From MKUN01 sp964481425 (GTDB lineage: Bacteria; Bacteroidota; Bacteroidia; Chitinophagales; Chitinophagaceae), in the NCBI GenBank assembly GCA_964481425.1, contig CAYZTM010000022.1:1-64000 (forward strand): a stretch of DNA of 64,000 bases, given 5' to 3'. The notes beneath the pieces were generated by a model. The model worked only from the letters and a program-made list of their open reading frames with translations. It ran no database searches and was not told the origin of the DNA. Below, piece by piece: positions 17,691 through 26,381 of the stretch. Made by a program: the position numbers and the translations under genes. Each line of letters opens with the position of its first letter. Position 1 is the first letter of the stretch.

Positions 17691-18893
17691 TTAGTTTTTT
17701 ATTCCTGCTATGGCTTTTACATATAGGTCCAGGTATTTATCCGCACATACATCCATGTCAAACTGTTTAAAACACAGGGCGGCATGCGCGCTATGACTTG
17801 CATACAATTCTTTATCCTCCATATACCGTTGCATGGCTGCCGATAGCTGATCGCTATTCACTTTATTGTCCTGTATCGGTATCACTATGCCTGCCTGTTT
17901 GCCGTCTTGCTGCAGCATGTTCTGTATCTCACCCGCATCAGACGCTATTACAGGTTTGCTGCAACAGAGGTATTCGATCACTGCGGTTGGCAGGCTTTCC
18001 GAGGCATATACGCTGGGCAGCAGGCCTACATCAAATATGTTGACCCATTCTATCGGCTCGTCGCTATGCCCGGTAAAATGGATGTTCCGGTCCCTTGCGT
18101 TTTCCTGCTTCAGCTTGTCCAGGTAGTCACTTGCGCCCACCAGTACGAGGTGCGCATTTTTATTCCCCAGCTTTTTAAAAGCTTCTATGCTGGTGCTCCA
18201 GCCTTTTTCAGGTATGCCGCGCGACATCATGCCAAATACAAATGCATCAGCCGGTATGCCCAGTTTTGCTCTTAATCCCTTGTCGACGGGTGCCTTTGCA
18301 GGGTAACCGTTATATATCTTGTTGATCTTTCCCTCAGTTTCGGCAGGGAAATTCTTTTTAAAGAAGTCGATCTGTTTATCCGATATGCAGGCTATCTTTT
18401 TCAGCTGCCCGAGATTCCATTTTGCTTTTGCTTCGTAATCGAGCAAAGGAATAGGCTCACCTTTTTTTGTTTTATCATAAAACTGCAGGTAATCGCCATG
18501 TATGGTAGTAACTACAGGCACATTGGTAACCTTGCCCGCTTGCAGGCAAACCCTGTCCACTTTCAGCAGGTTGCTATGTATCACGTCGGGTTGCGTTACC
18601 TGTATGAGGCGCTTCAGTGCCCCCTTGATGTACTTGACCTGTATATTACGGCGTACTTTAAGCCGGAAGAAAAGCCCGTCTAATTTCCGGGCCAGCCAGG
18701 GCAGGCGCATATAAGGCCATATGATCTGTACATTGGGCGCAAGTGTTCTGTGCAAGGCCTCGTGAAACTTGTTTTTGTCAAAAGCATACACGATCACCCT
18801 GTTGCCTTTGTCTTCCAGCGCTTTAGCCAGCCTTAGTACAAAAGTTTCAGCCCCCCCGGGCGCTATCACTTCTATTGCCAGTATGATTACCAT
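17691..18893 (-). CDS. Glycosyltransferase family 4 protein (exopolysaccharide cluster)
   Basis: A 400-residue GT-B enzyme. The acceptor loop is IEVIAPGGAETFVLRLAKAL near residue 5; the donor domain has FGMMSRGIPEKGWSTSIEAF near 215 and the E-x7-E motif ESLPTAVIEYLCCSKPVIAS near 305, then DAGEI. The next gene begins within a few bases of its stop. It most resembles enzymes that extend a lipid-linked sugar chain; donor unknown. Confidence 0.92.
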   Translation of the reverse strand: MVIILAIEVIAPGGAETFVLRLAKALEDKGNRVIVYAFDKNKFHEALHRTLAPNVQIIWPYMRLPWLARKLDGLFFRLKVRRNIQVKYIKGALKRLIQVTQPDVIHSNLLKVDRVCLQAGKVTNVPVVTTIHGDYLQFYDKTKKGEPIPLLDYEAKAKWNLGQLKKIACISDKQIDFFKKNFPAETEGKINKIYNGYPAKAPVDKGLRAKLGIPADAFVFGMMSRGIPEKGWSTSIEAFKKLGNKNAHLVLVGASDYLDKLKQENARDRNIHFTGHSDEPIEWVNIFDVGLLPSVYASESLPTAVIEYLCCSKPVIASDAGEIQNMLQQDGKQAGIVIPIQDNKVNSDQLSAAMQRYMEDKELYASHSAHAALCFKQFDMDVCADKYLDLYVKAIAGIKN

Positions 18894-18921
18894 TTATCTC
18901 CTGTCGTCTTTATTCGTCGTT

Positions 18922-19857
18922 CTATTTTAAAAACCTGTTCCTTAAGTAATAAGACAGGGTCACGTAAGTCCTGGTATTGACCAGGCTTAACCCCATCGAT
19001 TTTTTCAAAAAATACCTTGCCTGCGGCCAATTGTTATTATCTATAGCCTTCGCGGCCCAGATTCGGTATTTTTCTGCCATGAGCCTGCCGTTATGAAATA
19101 GCATATCCTCATAGGCTTTCATTTTGTCTATATGGCCTTCCTCCAGCCAGTCGGTACCGGTATTTTTTCTCTGGGTGAATAACTCTTTCAGTATGTCGTC
19201 AGCTATTAGTTTCCTGGGCTTGTCGTGCACATTGGTCATCGAGGCAGGGTGTATCCGGTAATAGTATAAGGGGTCTTTTATGAAATAGATAGGGTATTTG
19301 CTGTTCACACGGTATGCATAATAGTTATCGTCCCCATAGATGCTGTCAAAATATTCTGAGAACAGGCCAAATTCCGCAATTATATCTTTGTGGAACATCA
19401 TACCCGGGTACCAGAAGGGGTAGGGGCGCATCAACTCTTTGATAACGAAATCGTGTTCATATACTACGGTTTCTATCGGGTTGCCCTGTATATCGATCGT
19501 TTGATAATTGGTAGCACAAACCTTTATTTCCGGGTAGGTCTCAAATATTTTTACTTGGCGTTCTATTCTGTCGGCTGGGCAGGTATCATCCGCATCCAGT
19601 TGGGTAAGCAGGTCGCCGGTAGCGACAGCAAAGATGCTGTTCTTATTCCGGATATAGCCCATGTTCGACTTATGGGCCACCAGTTTGATACGGTTGTCGC
19701 CCATGTAGCTTTTGACGATAGCCACGGTATCGTCGCTAGAGCAGTCATCGCCTATGATCAGTTCCCAGTTGGTATAGGTCTGTGCCCGGATGCTTTCAAT
19801 AGCTTCCCTGATGTATGCCGAGGTGTTGTAGGCGCACATCATTATGCTGACTTTCAT
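18922..19857 (-). CDS. Glycosyltransferase family 2 protein
   Basis: A 311-residue GT-A inverting glycosyltransferase. Motifs: VSIMMCAYNTSAYIREAI at the N-terminus, WELIIGDDCSSDDT near 35 and the DxD-type metal site LTQLDADDTCP near 88. A catalytic-base region follows around YGDDNYYAYR near 175. I take the ATG at 19857 (MKVSIMM), the usual GT2 start; a GTG at 19881 would add eight residues without homology. There is no membrane helix, so it acts on the cytoplasmic face, probably on the growing repeat unit. Confidence 0.9.
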   Translation of the reverse strand: MKVSIMMCAYNTSAYIREAIESIRAQTYTNWELIIGDDCSSDDTVAIVKSYMGDNRIKLVAHKSNMGYIRNKNSIFAVATGDLLTQLDADDTCPADRIERQVKIFETYPEIKVCATNYQTIDIQGNPIETVVYEHDFVIKELMRPYPFWYPGMMFHKDIIAEFGLFSEYFDSIYGDDNYYAYRVNSKYPIYFIKDPLYYYRIHPASMTNVHDKPRKLIADDILKELFTQRKNTGTDWLEEGHIDKMKAYEDMLFHNGRLMAEKYRIWAAKAIDNNNWPQARYFLKKSMGLSLVNTRTYVTLSYYLRNRFLK

Positions 19858-19893
19858 GTTATGTTGCACAGGGTTGGTCACAACTATAGCATT

Positions 19894-21666
19894 TTATTGA
19901 TTAGTGTGTGCCACAAGCTCATCGTAGCTCATGCAGGCGCTTATCTGTCCTTTATCAAGCTCGTATATCTTGTCGCAATATTTCAATGAGGTATATCTGT
20001 GTGCTATGATCACGATGGTAAGTTGTTCGTGGCCCAGCTGTTGTATGGCATTGGTTATTTCTTCTTCCGTTTTGGAGTCAAGGGCCGAGGTAGCCTCGTC
20101 AAATATCAATACTTCCGCACCCTTATAGATGGCCCTCGCTATGGCTATGCGTTGTTTCTGCCCGCCCGACAGGTTATTGCCCCTTTCGTTAAGCATTGTA
20201 TTGAGGCCATCCGGCAGTTCGTTTACGAGGCTCTCCAGGCTGGCAAGCTTCACTGCTTTCCTTGCCTGTTCCATATTTATCTTTGTATCCCGTTCGCCAA
20301 TGGCGATGTTCTCCAGCAGGGTAGCGTTCATAATGAACACTTCCTGCCTTACATAGCCGGTAATGCGCCACCAGTCTGTAACATTAGCCCTGCTAAGTTC
20401 GGTTCCATCTATGAGTATCTTGCCATCAGTGGGTTGCAGGAATCCCAATATATTATTGATGAGTGTCGATTTGCCTGCTCCTGATTTACCTACAATACCA
20501 ATCTTATCTCCTTTCTTGATCTCCAGGTTGCAGTGTTCTACCACATATTTGGCTGCATCCGGGTAGCGATAAGATACTTCATCAAAAACGATCTTGTCGT
20601 TGAATGATAATTCAGGCCGGGGGGGGTCATTTCTTCTCGTCTTTTCTTCGTTCATGAAGTCCGGGTCCTGGAAGATGAATTCGGTAGAGTTGAGGTTGTT
20701 AATGGCAATGACGAACCTGTTGACGGATGGAATGCAGCGGTAGGCTATGACGGCGAAAAGGCTTATCGTGCTGATGATCTTCTCTGTGTCTTTCAATACA
20801 TATACGCCATACAGCAGTATCAGTATAATGCCCAGGAAGGTGGCCATCTCTATGATGCGGGTGGGGATGAACAGCATGAAGTCCATGCGCCCCTGGTATA
20901 TACTGTACTTGCGGGCCAGGTCTTTAAAGCGGTTTTTGAATGTCCTTTCGGTGCCGGCTATCTTGATATCGGTATAGCCGAATATCATTTCCTGTGCGCT
21001 GGCATACAGCTTTATAGCATTATTGTTCTTTTCGGTGCCTGCTGTTTTGATCATTTCCTTCACCCGGGAGTAGAAGTAGCCCATCGTAGGTAGCAGCACA
21101 CCTACCAATAAAACAAATAGCTGCCAGTTCCAGATGCAGACAATGATAGCGGTAAGTGTAAAAACTATTGATTCGTTGATGAGTATGATGGTGGATATAG
21201 TGGCATTGCTGCAGAGGCTTACCTGTAGCCCGGTAAGTTTGTTCACCAGTTCATTGGAAGTATCCTTCAGCAGGTCGAGCAGGGAGCGGTTGTAAACTTT
21301 ATCCAGTACGTTCATAGAGGAGCTGACGTAGAGGTTTTGCACAAAGCGCACTTGCTGCCTGTTTATATACAGGCCAAACAGGTTCTTGGCTACGATCAGC
21401 ATAAAGAAAATGCCGACGGTCAGAAGTAATAATTGCTGCTTACTCAAACTTGCAAGGAATGGCAGGGCATTGGTAATAGTATTATATGACTTGTCTGAGA
21501 GTACGAGACTGACTACGGGGATCACAAAAATAAGCCCCATAAGGTCGGATATAGAACTGAGAAAGGTCAGGACAACAAGCCAGCCGAAAGATTTTTTCTG
21601 TTTTCGGTTGAAGATGTTATAGAGCTTGTTAATCGTAGATAACGCAGTTGTCCCTCTGAATTTCAT
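19894..21666 (-). CDS. ABC-type lipid-linked glycan flippase (PglK/MsbA-like)
   Basis: A 590-residue half-transporter with its membrane and ATPase domains fused. Residues 1-320 hold about six transmembrane helices; the ATPase domain has Walker A IVGKSGAGKSTLI near 395, the signature NLSGGQKQRIAIARAIY near 500, Walker B EVLIFDEATSALD near 520 and the H-loop VIIAHR near 550. All catalytic residues are present. Sitting among glycosyltransferases, it most likely flips the lipid-linked repeat across the inner membrane in place of a Wzx protein. The ATG at 21666 is chosen; an in-frame TTG precedes it by one codon. Confidence 0.88.
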   Translation of the reverse strand: MKFRGTTALSTINKLYNIFNRKQKKSFGWLVVLTFLSSISDLMGLIFVIPVVSLVLSDKSYNTITNALPFLASLSKQQLLLLTVGIFFMLIVAKNLFGLYINRQQVRFVQNLYVSSSMNVLDKVYNRSLLDLLKDTSNELVNKLTGLQVSLCSNATISTIILINESIVFTLTAIIVCIWNWQLFVLLVGVLLPTMGYFYSRVKEMIKTAGTEKNNNAIKLYASAQEMIFGYTDIKIAGTERTFKNRFKDLARKYSIYQGRMDFMLFIPTRIIEMATFLGIILILLYGVYVLKDTEKIISTISLFAVIAYRCIPSVNRFVIAINNLNSTEFIFQDPDFMNEEKTRRNDPPRPELSFNDKIVFDEVSYRYPDAAKYVVEHCNLEIKKGDKIGIVGKSGAGKSTLINNILGFLQPTDGKILIDGTELSRANVTDWWRITGYVRQEVFIMNATLLENIAIGERDTKINMEQARKAVKLASLESLVNELPDGLNTMLNERGNNLSGGQKQRIAIARAIYKGAEVLIFDEATSALDSKTEEEITNAIQQLGHEQLTIVIIAHRYTSLKYCDKIYELDKGQISACMSYDELVAHTNQ

Positions 21667-21773
21667 CAATTCACTAAGAATTTTAATGTAAAACTATCCA
21701 TTTCCTCTATATAAATGGAGCTATCCTCTGTTATTCAAATGTGAATGCAGCAGATCAATATCACTGCCGCAAT

Positions 21774-24215
21774 TTATTTCATAAAGAATCCTGTTATGGA
21801 GTTCTTTTTCTTTTTACTCTTACTCTTGTTTTTATTCGGCTCATCGTAGTATCCGCCGCCGCTGCCATATCCCTGGCCATAGCTGTAGCCATAACCGTAG
21901 CCAGTACCGTAACCGTAGCCGTATTTCTTCAGGTATTCAACGCCGTTGAAGAGGATGGCCGGGTTACGTATCTTACCGTCTTTGTGCAGCACATCGAACA
22001 TGCGCACCTGGTCTTTTATGGTGTACGACTGGCGTACTATAAATAAAGTAATGCCTGCATATTGCGATAAGATGAGGGCATCAGATACCATACCTATTGG
22101 TGCAGTGTCTATGATGATGACATCGAACATCTCCTGCAATTCGTTCAGCAGTTTTTGCGTGGTGGGTAACACCAGCAGCTCGCCGGGGTTAGGCGGTATT
22201 GGTCCGCAATTAGCGATGTACAGGTTCTCATGCACGCCCGATGATTTTATGACACCATCCAGCTCTACCATACCTGCCAGGTAGCCGCTTATACCCCCTT
22301 CGTTACTTAAGCCCAGGTACGCGGATATCTTCGGTTTGCGCAGATCGAACTCCATGATGACCACCCGTTTTTTGGCCAGCGTCATCGTAAGGCCCAGGTT
22401 GATGGATATGAAAGACTTGCCCTCGCCGCTGGTGCTCGAGGTGATCATGTAGATGCGGTTATTATTTGCCGCGGCCATGAACTCCAGGTTGGCGCGTACC
22501 AACCTGAACTGTTCCGCCACACCTGTGCGCACATGCGGCCCTACCACAATGGTGTTCTCGCGGTTCTCTGTCCCTTCTACACGGCTTATGGTACCTACTA
22601 TAGGTATTGTGGTCAGCGATTCGATGTCGTTCTCGTTGATCACTTTGTTATTCAGCAGCTCTTTAGCAATGATAATGCTCGATGGTATCAGCAGGCCTAC
22701 GAGGAAAGCAATGGCATATACGGTCTTTTTCACCGGGCTTATTGGTGTGCCCGAGGCATAAGGTACTACCACCACCTTCGATTTATTGGTGGCAGCATAT
22801 ACCGATATTTCATTCTCCACGCCCTTTTGGTACAGCAGCAGGTACATGCTTTGCAGCACGTTGTAGCCGCGTTTCACATCCTTGATGCTCCTGTCCACAT
22901 TAGGCACTTCCCTTATGCGGCTGGTATATTCGGCTGCGTTGCGGGCTGTATTTTCAACAGTTATGTTGAGTGAGCTGGATATCTTTTCACAGGCATCGGC
23001 TATACGCTTCCTGAGCGATGCAAGTTCGCTTTTGGTCTGCAGCAGGTAAGGGTTCGATGGCCCCAGGTTCTTCTCCTGCATTTCAAGCTGTTGTACCTGA
23101 GCATTGTATTTGGTCACCAGTTCCGAGAGTACCGGGTCCGTAACACCTACACCGGCCACTACCTGGTCCTGGTTGTTAAGTATACTGTGTTTCAGGCTGG
23201 CAAGTGTTTGTTTTTGTGCGTAGAGGTCGTTGAGTTTTTGTTCCGATGCATTGCGTTCGCTCAGGTAGGCGCTGGTCTGCTCGGTAGGTTCTACCACGTC
23301 GCTGTTCACCTTGATGGTGGCCTCGATAGAGTCCATGGAGGCGATCTCCTCGGCCATCGTTGTCTTTTGCCTGTTGATGAACTCACGTGTTTTTTGTGCA
23401 GTGTAGTTGATGTTCTCCAGTTCCTTCTTCCGGTAGAAGTAGATGAGCACATTCATGAAGTCCACGCCGCGTTGGGGTATGTTATCTGTAAAGGCGAGGT
23501 CCAGCAGGCTGGTGCGTCCGTCGCTGGGGTATACGTTGAACTGCGAAAGTATGCGGCCATTGGTCGTGGAGGGATTCTCCAGCTTTACAATGAATGATGT
23601 GGTATTCAGGTAGCCCCTGTTCACAAGTGGCCCCCTGCGGTACACGATCTTAAAGCGACCGAATGGCCGTTTGGTCCATGTATCGTACAGTATCCGCTCG
23701 GCCACATTGTTATGCTTCATCTCGAACTGGCCTTCCACTACCTGCTTTATCTCGAACTGGTCTTTATCACCCTTATACCCGGCAGAATCGAATACGATCT
23801 CTATGGGGCAATCGTCGTATACCTCTGTTTCTTTGATGCGGCCTACGGCCCAGTAACGTATGTACAGGTCGAGAGAGTCAACCACGGTGGCAATAAGGTC
23901 CTGCGATTGCAGGATGAACATTTCGTTGTATAGGTTGGTGGATGATTCCCCTGCTTTGTCGGGGTCCAGTTTGTTCAATACACTGCTGGCCCCGTTCTCG
24001 GGGTTTTCCTGTATCAGCAGCGAGCTCTTTATGGAATATTTGGGCGTGGTATAGCGCAGGTAAAGGAATCCGAAAGTGAGCGTCAGGGTAAGCGACAATA
24101 CATACCAGTACCAATTGCTTAGTATGGTCCCAAGCAGGCGCTTGAAGTCGAAGGATGAATTAAATTGCTTTAATATCCTTTCCGAAAATTGCTGCTGGTT
24201 GTTATTGTTTTCCAT
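21774..24215 (-). CDS. wzc: Wzc-type polysaccharide co-polymerase and tyrosine autokinase
   Basis: An 813-residue inner-membrane protein that controls chain length and export of the exopolysaccharide. Residues 20-510 form the Wzz-type periplasmic domain between two membrane helices (about 35-53 and 497-517), with coiled-coil helices at 265-465. The cytoplasmic BY-kinase domain has Walker A TSSTSGEGKSF (592-602), Walker A' VVIMEFDLRKP (618-628) and Walker B IIIDTAPIGM (700-709). The tail at 765-790 carries ten tyrosines alternating with glycine, the usual autophosphorylation cluster, followed by a Lys-rich segment. It lies 27 bp after the Wza-type gene, as in classical wza-wzc pairs; no separate wzb phosphatase is seen. 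Confidence 0.95.
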   Translation of the reverse strand: MENNNNQQQFSERILKQFNSSFDFKRLLGTILSNWYWYVLSLTLTLTFGFLYLRYTTPKYSIKSSLLIQENPENGASSVLNKLDPDKAGESSTNLYNEMFILQSQDLIATVVDSLDLYIRYWAVGRIKETEVYDDCPIEIVFDSAGYKGDKDQFEIKQVVEGQFEMKHNNVAERILYDTWTKRPFGRFKIVYRRGPLVNRGYLNTTSFIVKLENPSTTNGRILSQFNVYPSDGRTSLLDLAFTDNIPQRGVDFMNVLIYFYRKKELENINYTAQKTREFINRQKTTMAEEIASMDSIEATIKVNSDVVEPTEQTSAYLSERNASEQKLNDLYAQKQTLASLKHSILNNQDQVVAGVGVTDPVLSELVTKYNAQVQQLEMQEKNLGPSNPYLLQTKSELASLRKRIADACEKISSSLNITVENTARNAAEYTSRIREVPNVDRSIKDVKRGYNVLQSMYLLLYQKGVENEISVYAATNKSKVVVVPYASGTPISPVKKTVYAIAFLVGLLIPSSIIIAKELLNNKVINENDIESLTTIPIVGTISRVEGTENRENTIVVGPHVRTGVAEQFRLVRANLEFMAAANNNRIYMITSSTSGEGKSFISINLGLTMTLAKKRVVIMEFDLRKPKISAYLGLSNEGGISGYLAGMVELDGVIKSSGVHENLYIANCGPIPPNPGELLVLPTTQKLLNELQEMFDVIIIDTAPIGMVSDALILSQYAGITLFIVRQSYTIKDQVRMFDVLHKDGKIRNPAILFNGVEYLKKYGYGYGTGYGYGYSYGQGYGSGGGYYDEPNKNKSKSKKKKNSITGFFMK

Positions 24216-24242
24216 GGAGCGCTCGCGCTTCGTGTTTATTTT

Positions 24243-25064
24243 TTATTTAGTATTCGATATTTGTACTATGCCATACACTGCCAATGCCGTTGAGAGCAGG
24301 GCGGTTATAGTAGGCAGGTAGAACTGCAGGAACTCGTTAGACTGCTGGCGGCGTATACGTGCCGGTTCTACATATACAATGTCGTTTTGTTTCAAATAAT
24401 AGTAGGGACTGGAGAACACGTTCTTACTGTTCAGGTTCAGCCTCGCAAATTCCCGTGTACCCTCATTTTCCCTTATAACTAGCACATTGTCCTTACGGCC
24501 CGATATGGGTATATCGCCCGCTGCGGCAATGGCGTCTATGATGCTTATTTTATGGTTGGGTGCTATAACGGTGCCGGGGTGGCTAACCTCGCCAAGCACG
24601 GTTATCTTATAATTGATGATACGCGCCTCTACCACAGGCTCTTTCACATAGTCCTGCAGCTTTTTAGCTATCAGGTCTTTTACCTGCCTCAGGTTAAGGC
24701 CGGCCACTTTTATTTTGCCAACTACGGGGAAATCTATAAAACCATCCGGATCCACCAGGTAGCCTGTATTCTGCCCACCGCCCCCGGCGGCGCCTCCCGC
24801 TGAGCCACCAATATTGAATGTAGTGCCGCCATCATTAAATATGCTCACCGGTGTCTTTTCGGCCAGGCTGCTGATGGTAGTTACATGTATGGCAAGGATG
24901 TCGTCGGGCTGTACGGTGATCTCTTTAAGGCGCTCCATGCGCTGCACCTGCACCTGCAGATCATTCGGTGTGTTCTCGGCGAAATAAATGGTTTTTTGAG
25001 GTGCCGCACAGCTCGCTAAGAGCCAAACGCCAGCTATCGTTATGATCTGTAATAAACGCTGCAT
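24243..25064 (-). CDS. wza: Wza-type outer-membrane polysaccharide export lipoprotein
   Basis: A 273-residue OPX protein and the first gene of the exopolysaccharide operon. The N-terminus has a lipoprotein signal with the lipobox LLASC (Cys19). The poly-export domain follows (ITVQPDDILAIHV near 50, YLVDPDGFIDFPVVGKIKVA near 105), then a SLBB domain (ITVLGEVSHPGTV near 150). A hydrophobic C-terminal segment after about residue 245 may form the membrane-spanning part. A Gly/Ala-rich insert (GGSAGGAAGGGG) lies near residue 88. It would form the outer-membrane channel that docks on the Wzc-type protein encoded next. A -7 box with an inverted repeat lies just upstream. Confidence 0.93.
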   Translation of the reverse strand: MQRLLQIITIAGVWLLASCAAPQKTIYFAENTPNDLQVQVQRMERLKEITVQPDDILAIHVTTISSLAEKTPVSIFNDGGTTFNIGGSAGGAAGGGGQNTGYLVDPDGFIDFPVVGKIKVAGLNLRQVKDLIAKKLQDYVKEPVVEARIINYKITVLGEVSHPGTVIAPNHKISIIDAIAAAGDIPISGRKDNVLVIRENEGTREFARLNLNSKNVFSSPYYYLKQNDIVYVEPARIRRQQSNEFLQFYLPTITALLSTALAVYGIVQISNTK

Positions 25065-25474
25065 ATTAAGGCATTACAAATGTAATGTGTTTATTTTGTT
25101 TTGTTTGTCACTACACAATACTTCCCCGCAGTGCATATCCTTTTAAGGAGCTGCTGCTGATTACCTCTCTCTGCTCTATTGAAATAAGTTTTTTGGGAAT
25201 TGGCGAAAAACAAAACTTTTGTTTGTTTCCCATAGCATTTAGCTAAAAACTATCTGCGAAATAGAGATCGGTACCATCCCATAAGATGATTTTTCTGGGA
25301 GAAGATCTTTTTCCCGGTAGCGATCGGATACGAAGATAAGGCGGATTTTTGTAACGATGAACTGTTTTAATGTTATTTACGAGTTAATGCAGAAGGTAAT
25401 ATATGATCCATGCATATTGGTGACTGATTTTCAGTCATTTAAGCTTTGGATAAAGAGGAGGAGAATGGGACAGT
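25065..25474. other. 410-bp regulatory gap before the exopolysaccharide operon
   Basis: No ORF is credible here. The gap holds the operon promoter at 25072-25087, a perfect inverted repeat AAACAAAA-C-TTTTGTTT at 25208-25224, and a 7-bp-arm hairpin TGACTGA-TTT-TCAGTCA at 25421-25437 that may serve as a weak terminator for pdxH on the minus strand. It is AT-richer than the genes on either side. Confidence 0.6.
25072..25087 (-). promoter_or_regulatory. -7 box of the exopolysaccharide operon inside an inverted repeat
   Basis: On the minus strand TACATTTG (25084-25077) fits TAnnTTTG. It is embedded in the perfect inverted repeat CATTACA-AA-TGTAATG (25072-25087), which could be an operator. There is no clear TTTG at -33, as expected for a promoter that needs an activator. 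The ATG lies at 25064, so the leader is very short. Confidence 0.5.
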
Positions 25475-26122
25475 TTAGGGAGCGAGTCGTTCTTTTTCCC
25501 AGCTGATATCTTTAAGACGGAAGCAGATACGGTCGTGCATGCGGTTGCTGCGGCCCTGCCAGAACTCTACCAGCGCAGGTACCAGGCGGTAGCCACCCCA
25601 GTGTTCGGGGCGGGGGATGTTGTCGCCAAATTCCTCTTTGTAGCGTAGGAAATTATCATCTAATACCTGCCTGCTGCTGATCGGGCTGCTTTGCTCGGAG
25701 GCCCAGGCGCCCAACCTGCTATCCACAGGTCGAGATTGGAAATAGGCGTCGCTTTCTGCATCGCTTACCTTTTCTATCAGCCCCTCTATACGCACCTGGC
25801 GCTCCAGTTCCTTCCAGAAGAAGACCAGCGAAGCTTTGGGATTAGCAGCCAGTTCGCGGCCTTTGCCACTATTATAATTGGTGAAAAAAACGAAACCGTT
25901 GGCATCGAGGCCTTTGAGCAGTACGATCCGTGAGTGGGGTTGGCCGTCCGCACTGCAGGTGGAGAGCACCATGGCGTTCACTTCGTCTATTTCGGCAGTT
26001 TCAGCCTCTGAGAACCAGGTAGTGAACAGCATCAGCGGATCGTCGCCGGCCATTGTTTCGTCGAGGGCGGCCATGCGATAATCGCGGCGTATATCCGCAA
26101 TATGTGAAGCCTTTTGTGACAA
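25475..26122 (-). CDS. pdxH: Pyridoxamine 5'-phosphate oxidase
   Basis: A 215-residue FMN enzyme that oxidises pyridoxine- or pyridoxamine-phosphate to pyridoxal phosphate. Landmarks are AMVLSTCSADGQPHSRIVLLK near 46, the FMN-binding FFTNYNSGKGREL near 77, VRIEGLIEKVSD near 110, SRPVDSRLGAWAS near 130 and the C-terminal substrate motif WQGRSNRMHDRICF near 188. Length and motif order are canonical. It starts 5 bp after the small membrane-protein gene, so the two probably share a transcript. Confidence 0.96.
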   Translation of the reverse strand: MSQKASHIADIRRDYRMAALDETMAGDDPLMLFTTWFSEAETAEIDEVNAMVLSTCSADGQPHSRIVLLKGLDANGFVFFTNYNSGKGRELAANPKASLVFFWKELERQVRIEGLIEKVSDAESDAYFQSRPVDSRLGAWASEQSSPISSRQVLDDNFLRYKEEFGDNIPRPEHWGGYRLVPALVEFWQGRSNRMHDRICFRLKDISWEKERLAP

Positions 26123-26127
26123 AACCT

Positions 26128-26268
26128 TTATTTATCGGAAGACCCCAGGTACTTGGCCATCACATAGATCATCTCTATGCAAAGGAGCAGAAAGAATACA
26201 CCTGCAAGGGTGGGGCCTACACTTTTATCAACAGTATCGTAAAGCGCGCTAAGCATTAAATGGTTCAT
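26128..26268 (-). CDS. Small single-pass membrane protein
   Basis: A 46-residue protein if translation starts at 26268 (MNHLMLSALY); the open frame extends to 26358 but the extra part has no hydrophobic or conserved character. One transmembrane helix (VGPTLAGVFFLLLCIEMIYVMA) is followed by AKYLGSSDK. I do not recognise a family. It lies 5 bp upstream of pdxH on the same strand and is divergent from chrA. Confidence 0.5.
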   Translation of the reverse strand: MNHLMLSALYDTVDKSVGPTLAGVFFLLLCIEMIYVMAKYLGSSDK

Positions 26269-26381
26269 AAAAAGCCTTGATTTTACGGCTGCAAGATACA
26301 AACAAGCTTTTGAAATTCCACTATGCTGTATTTTCCCGTTTTTTGTGAGTATTTTCACTACGCATCACGCCGGCACAGCTC

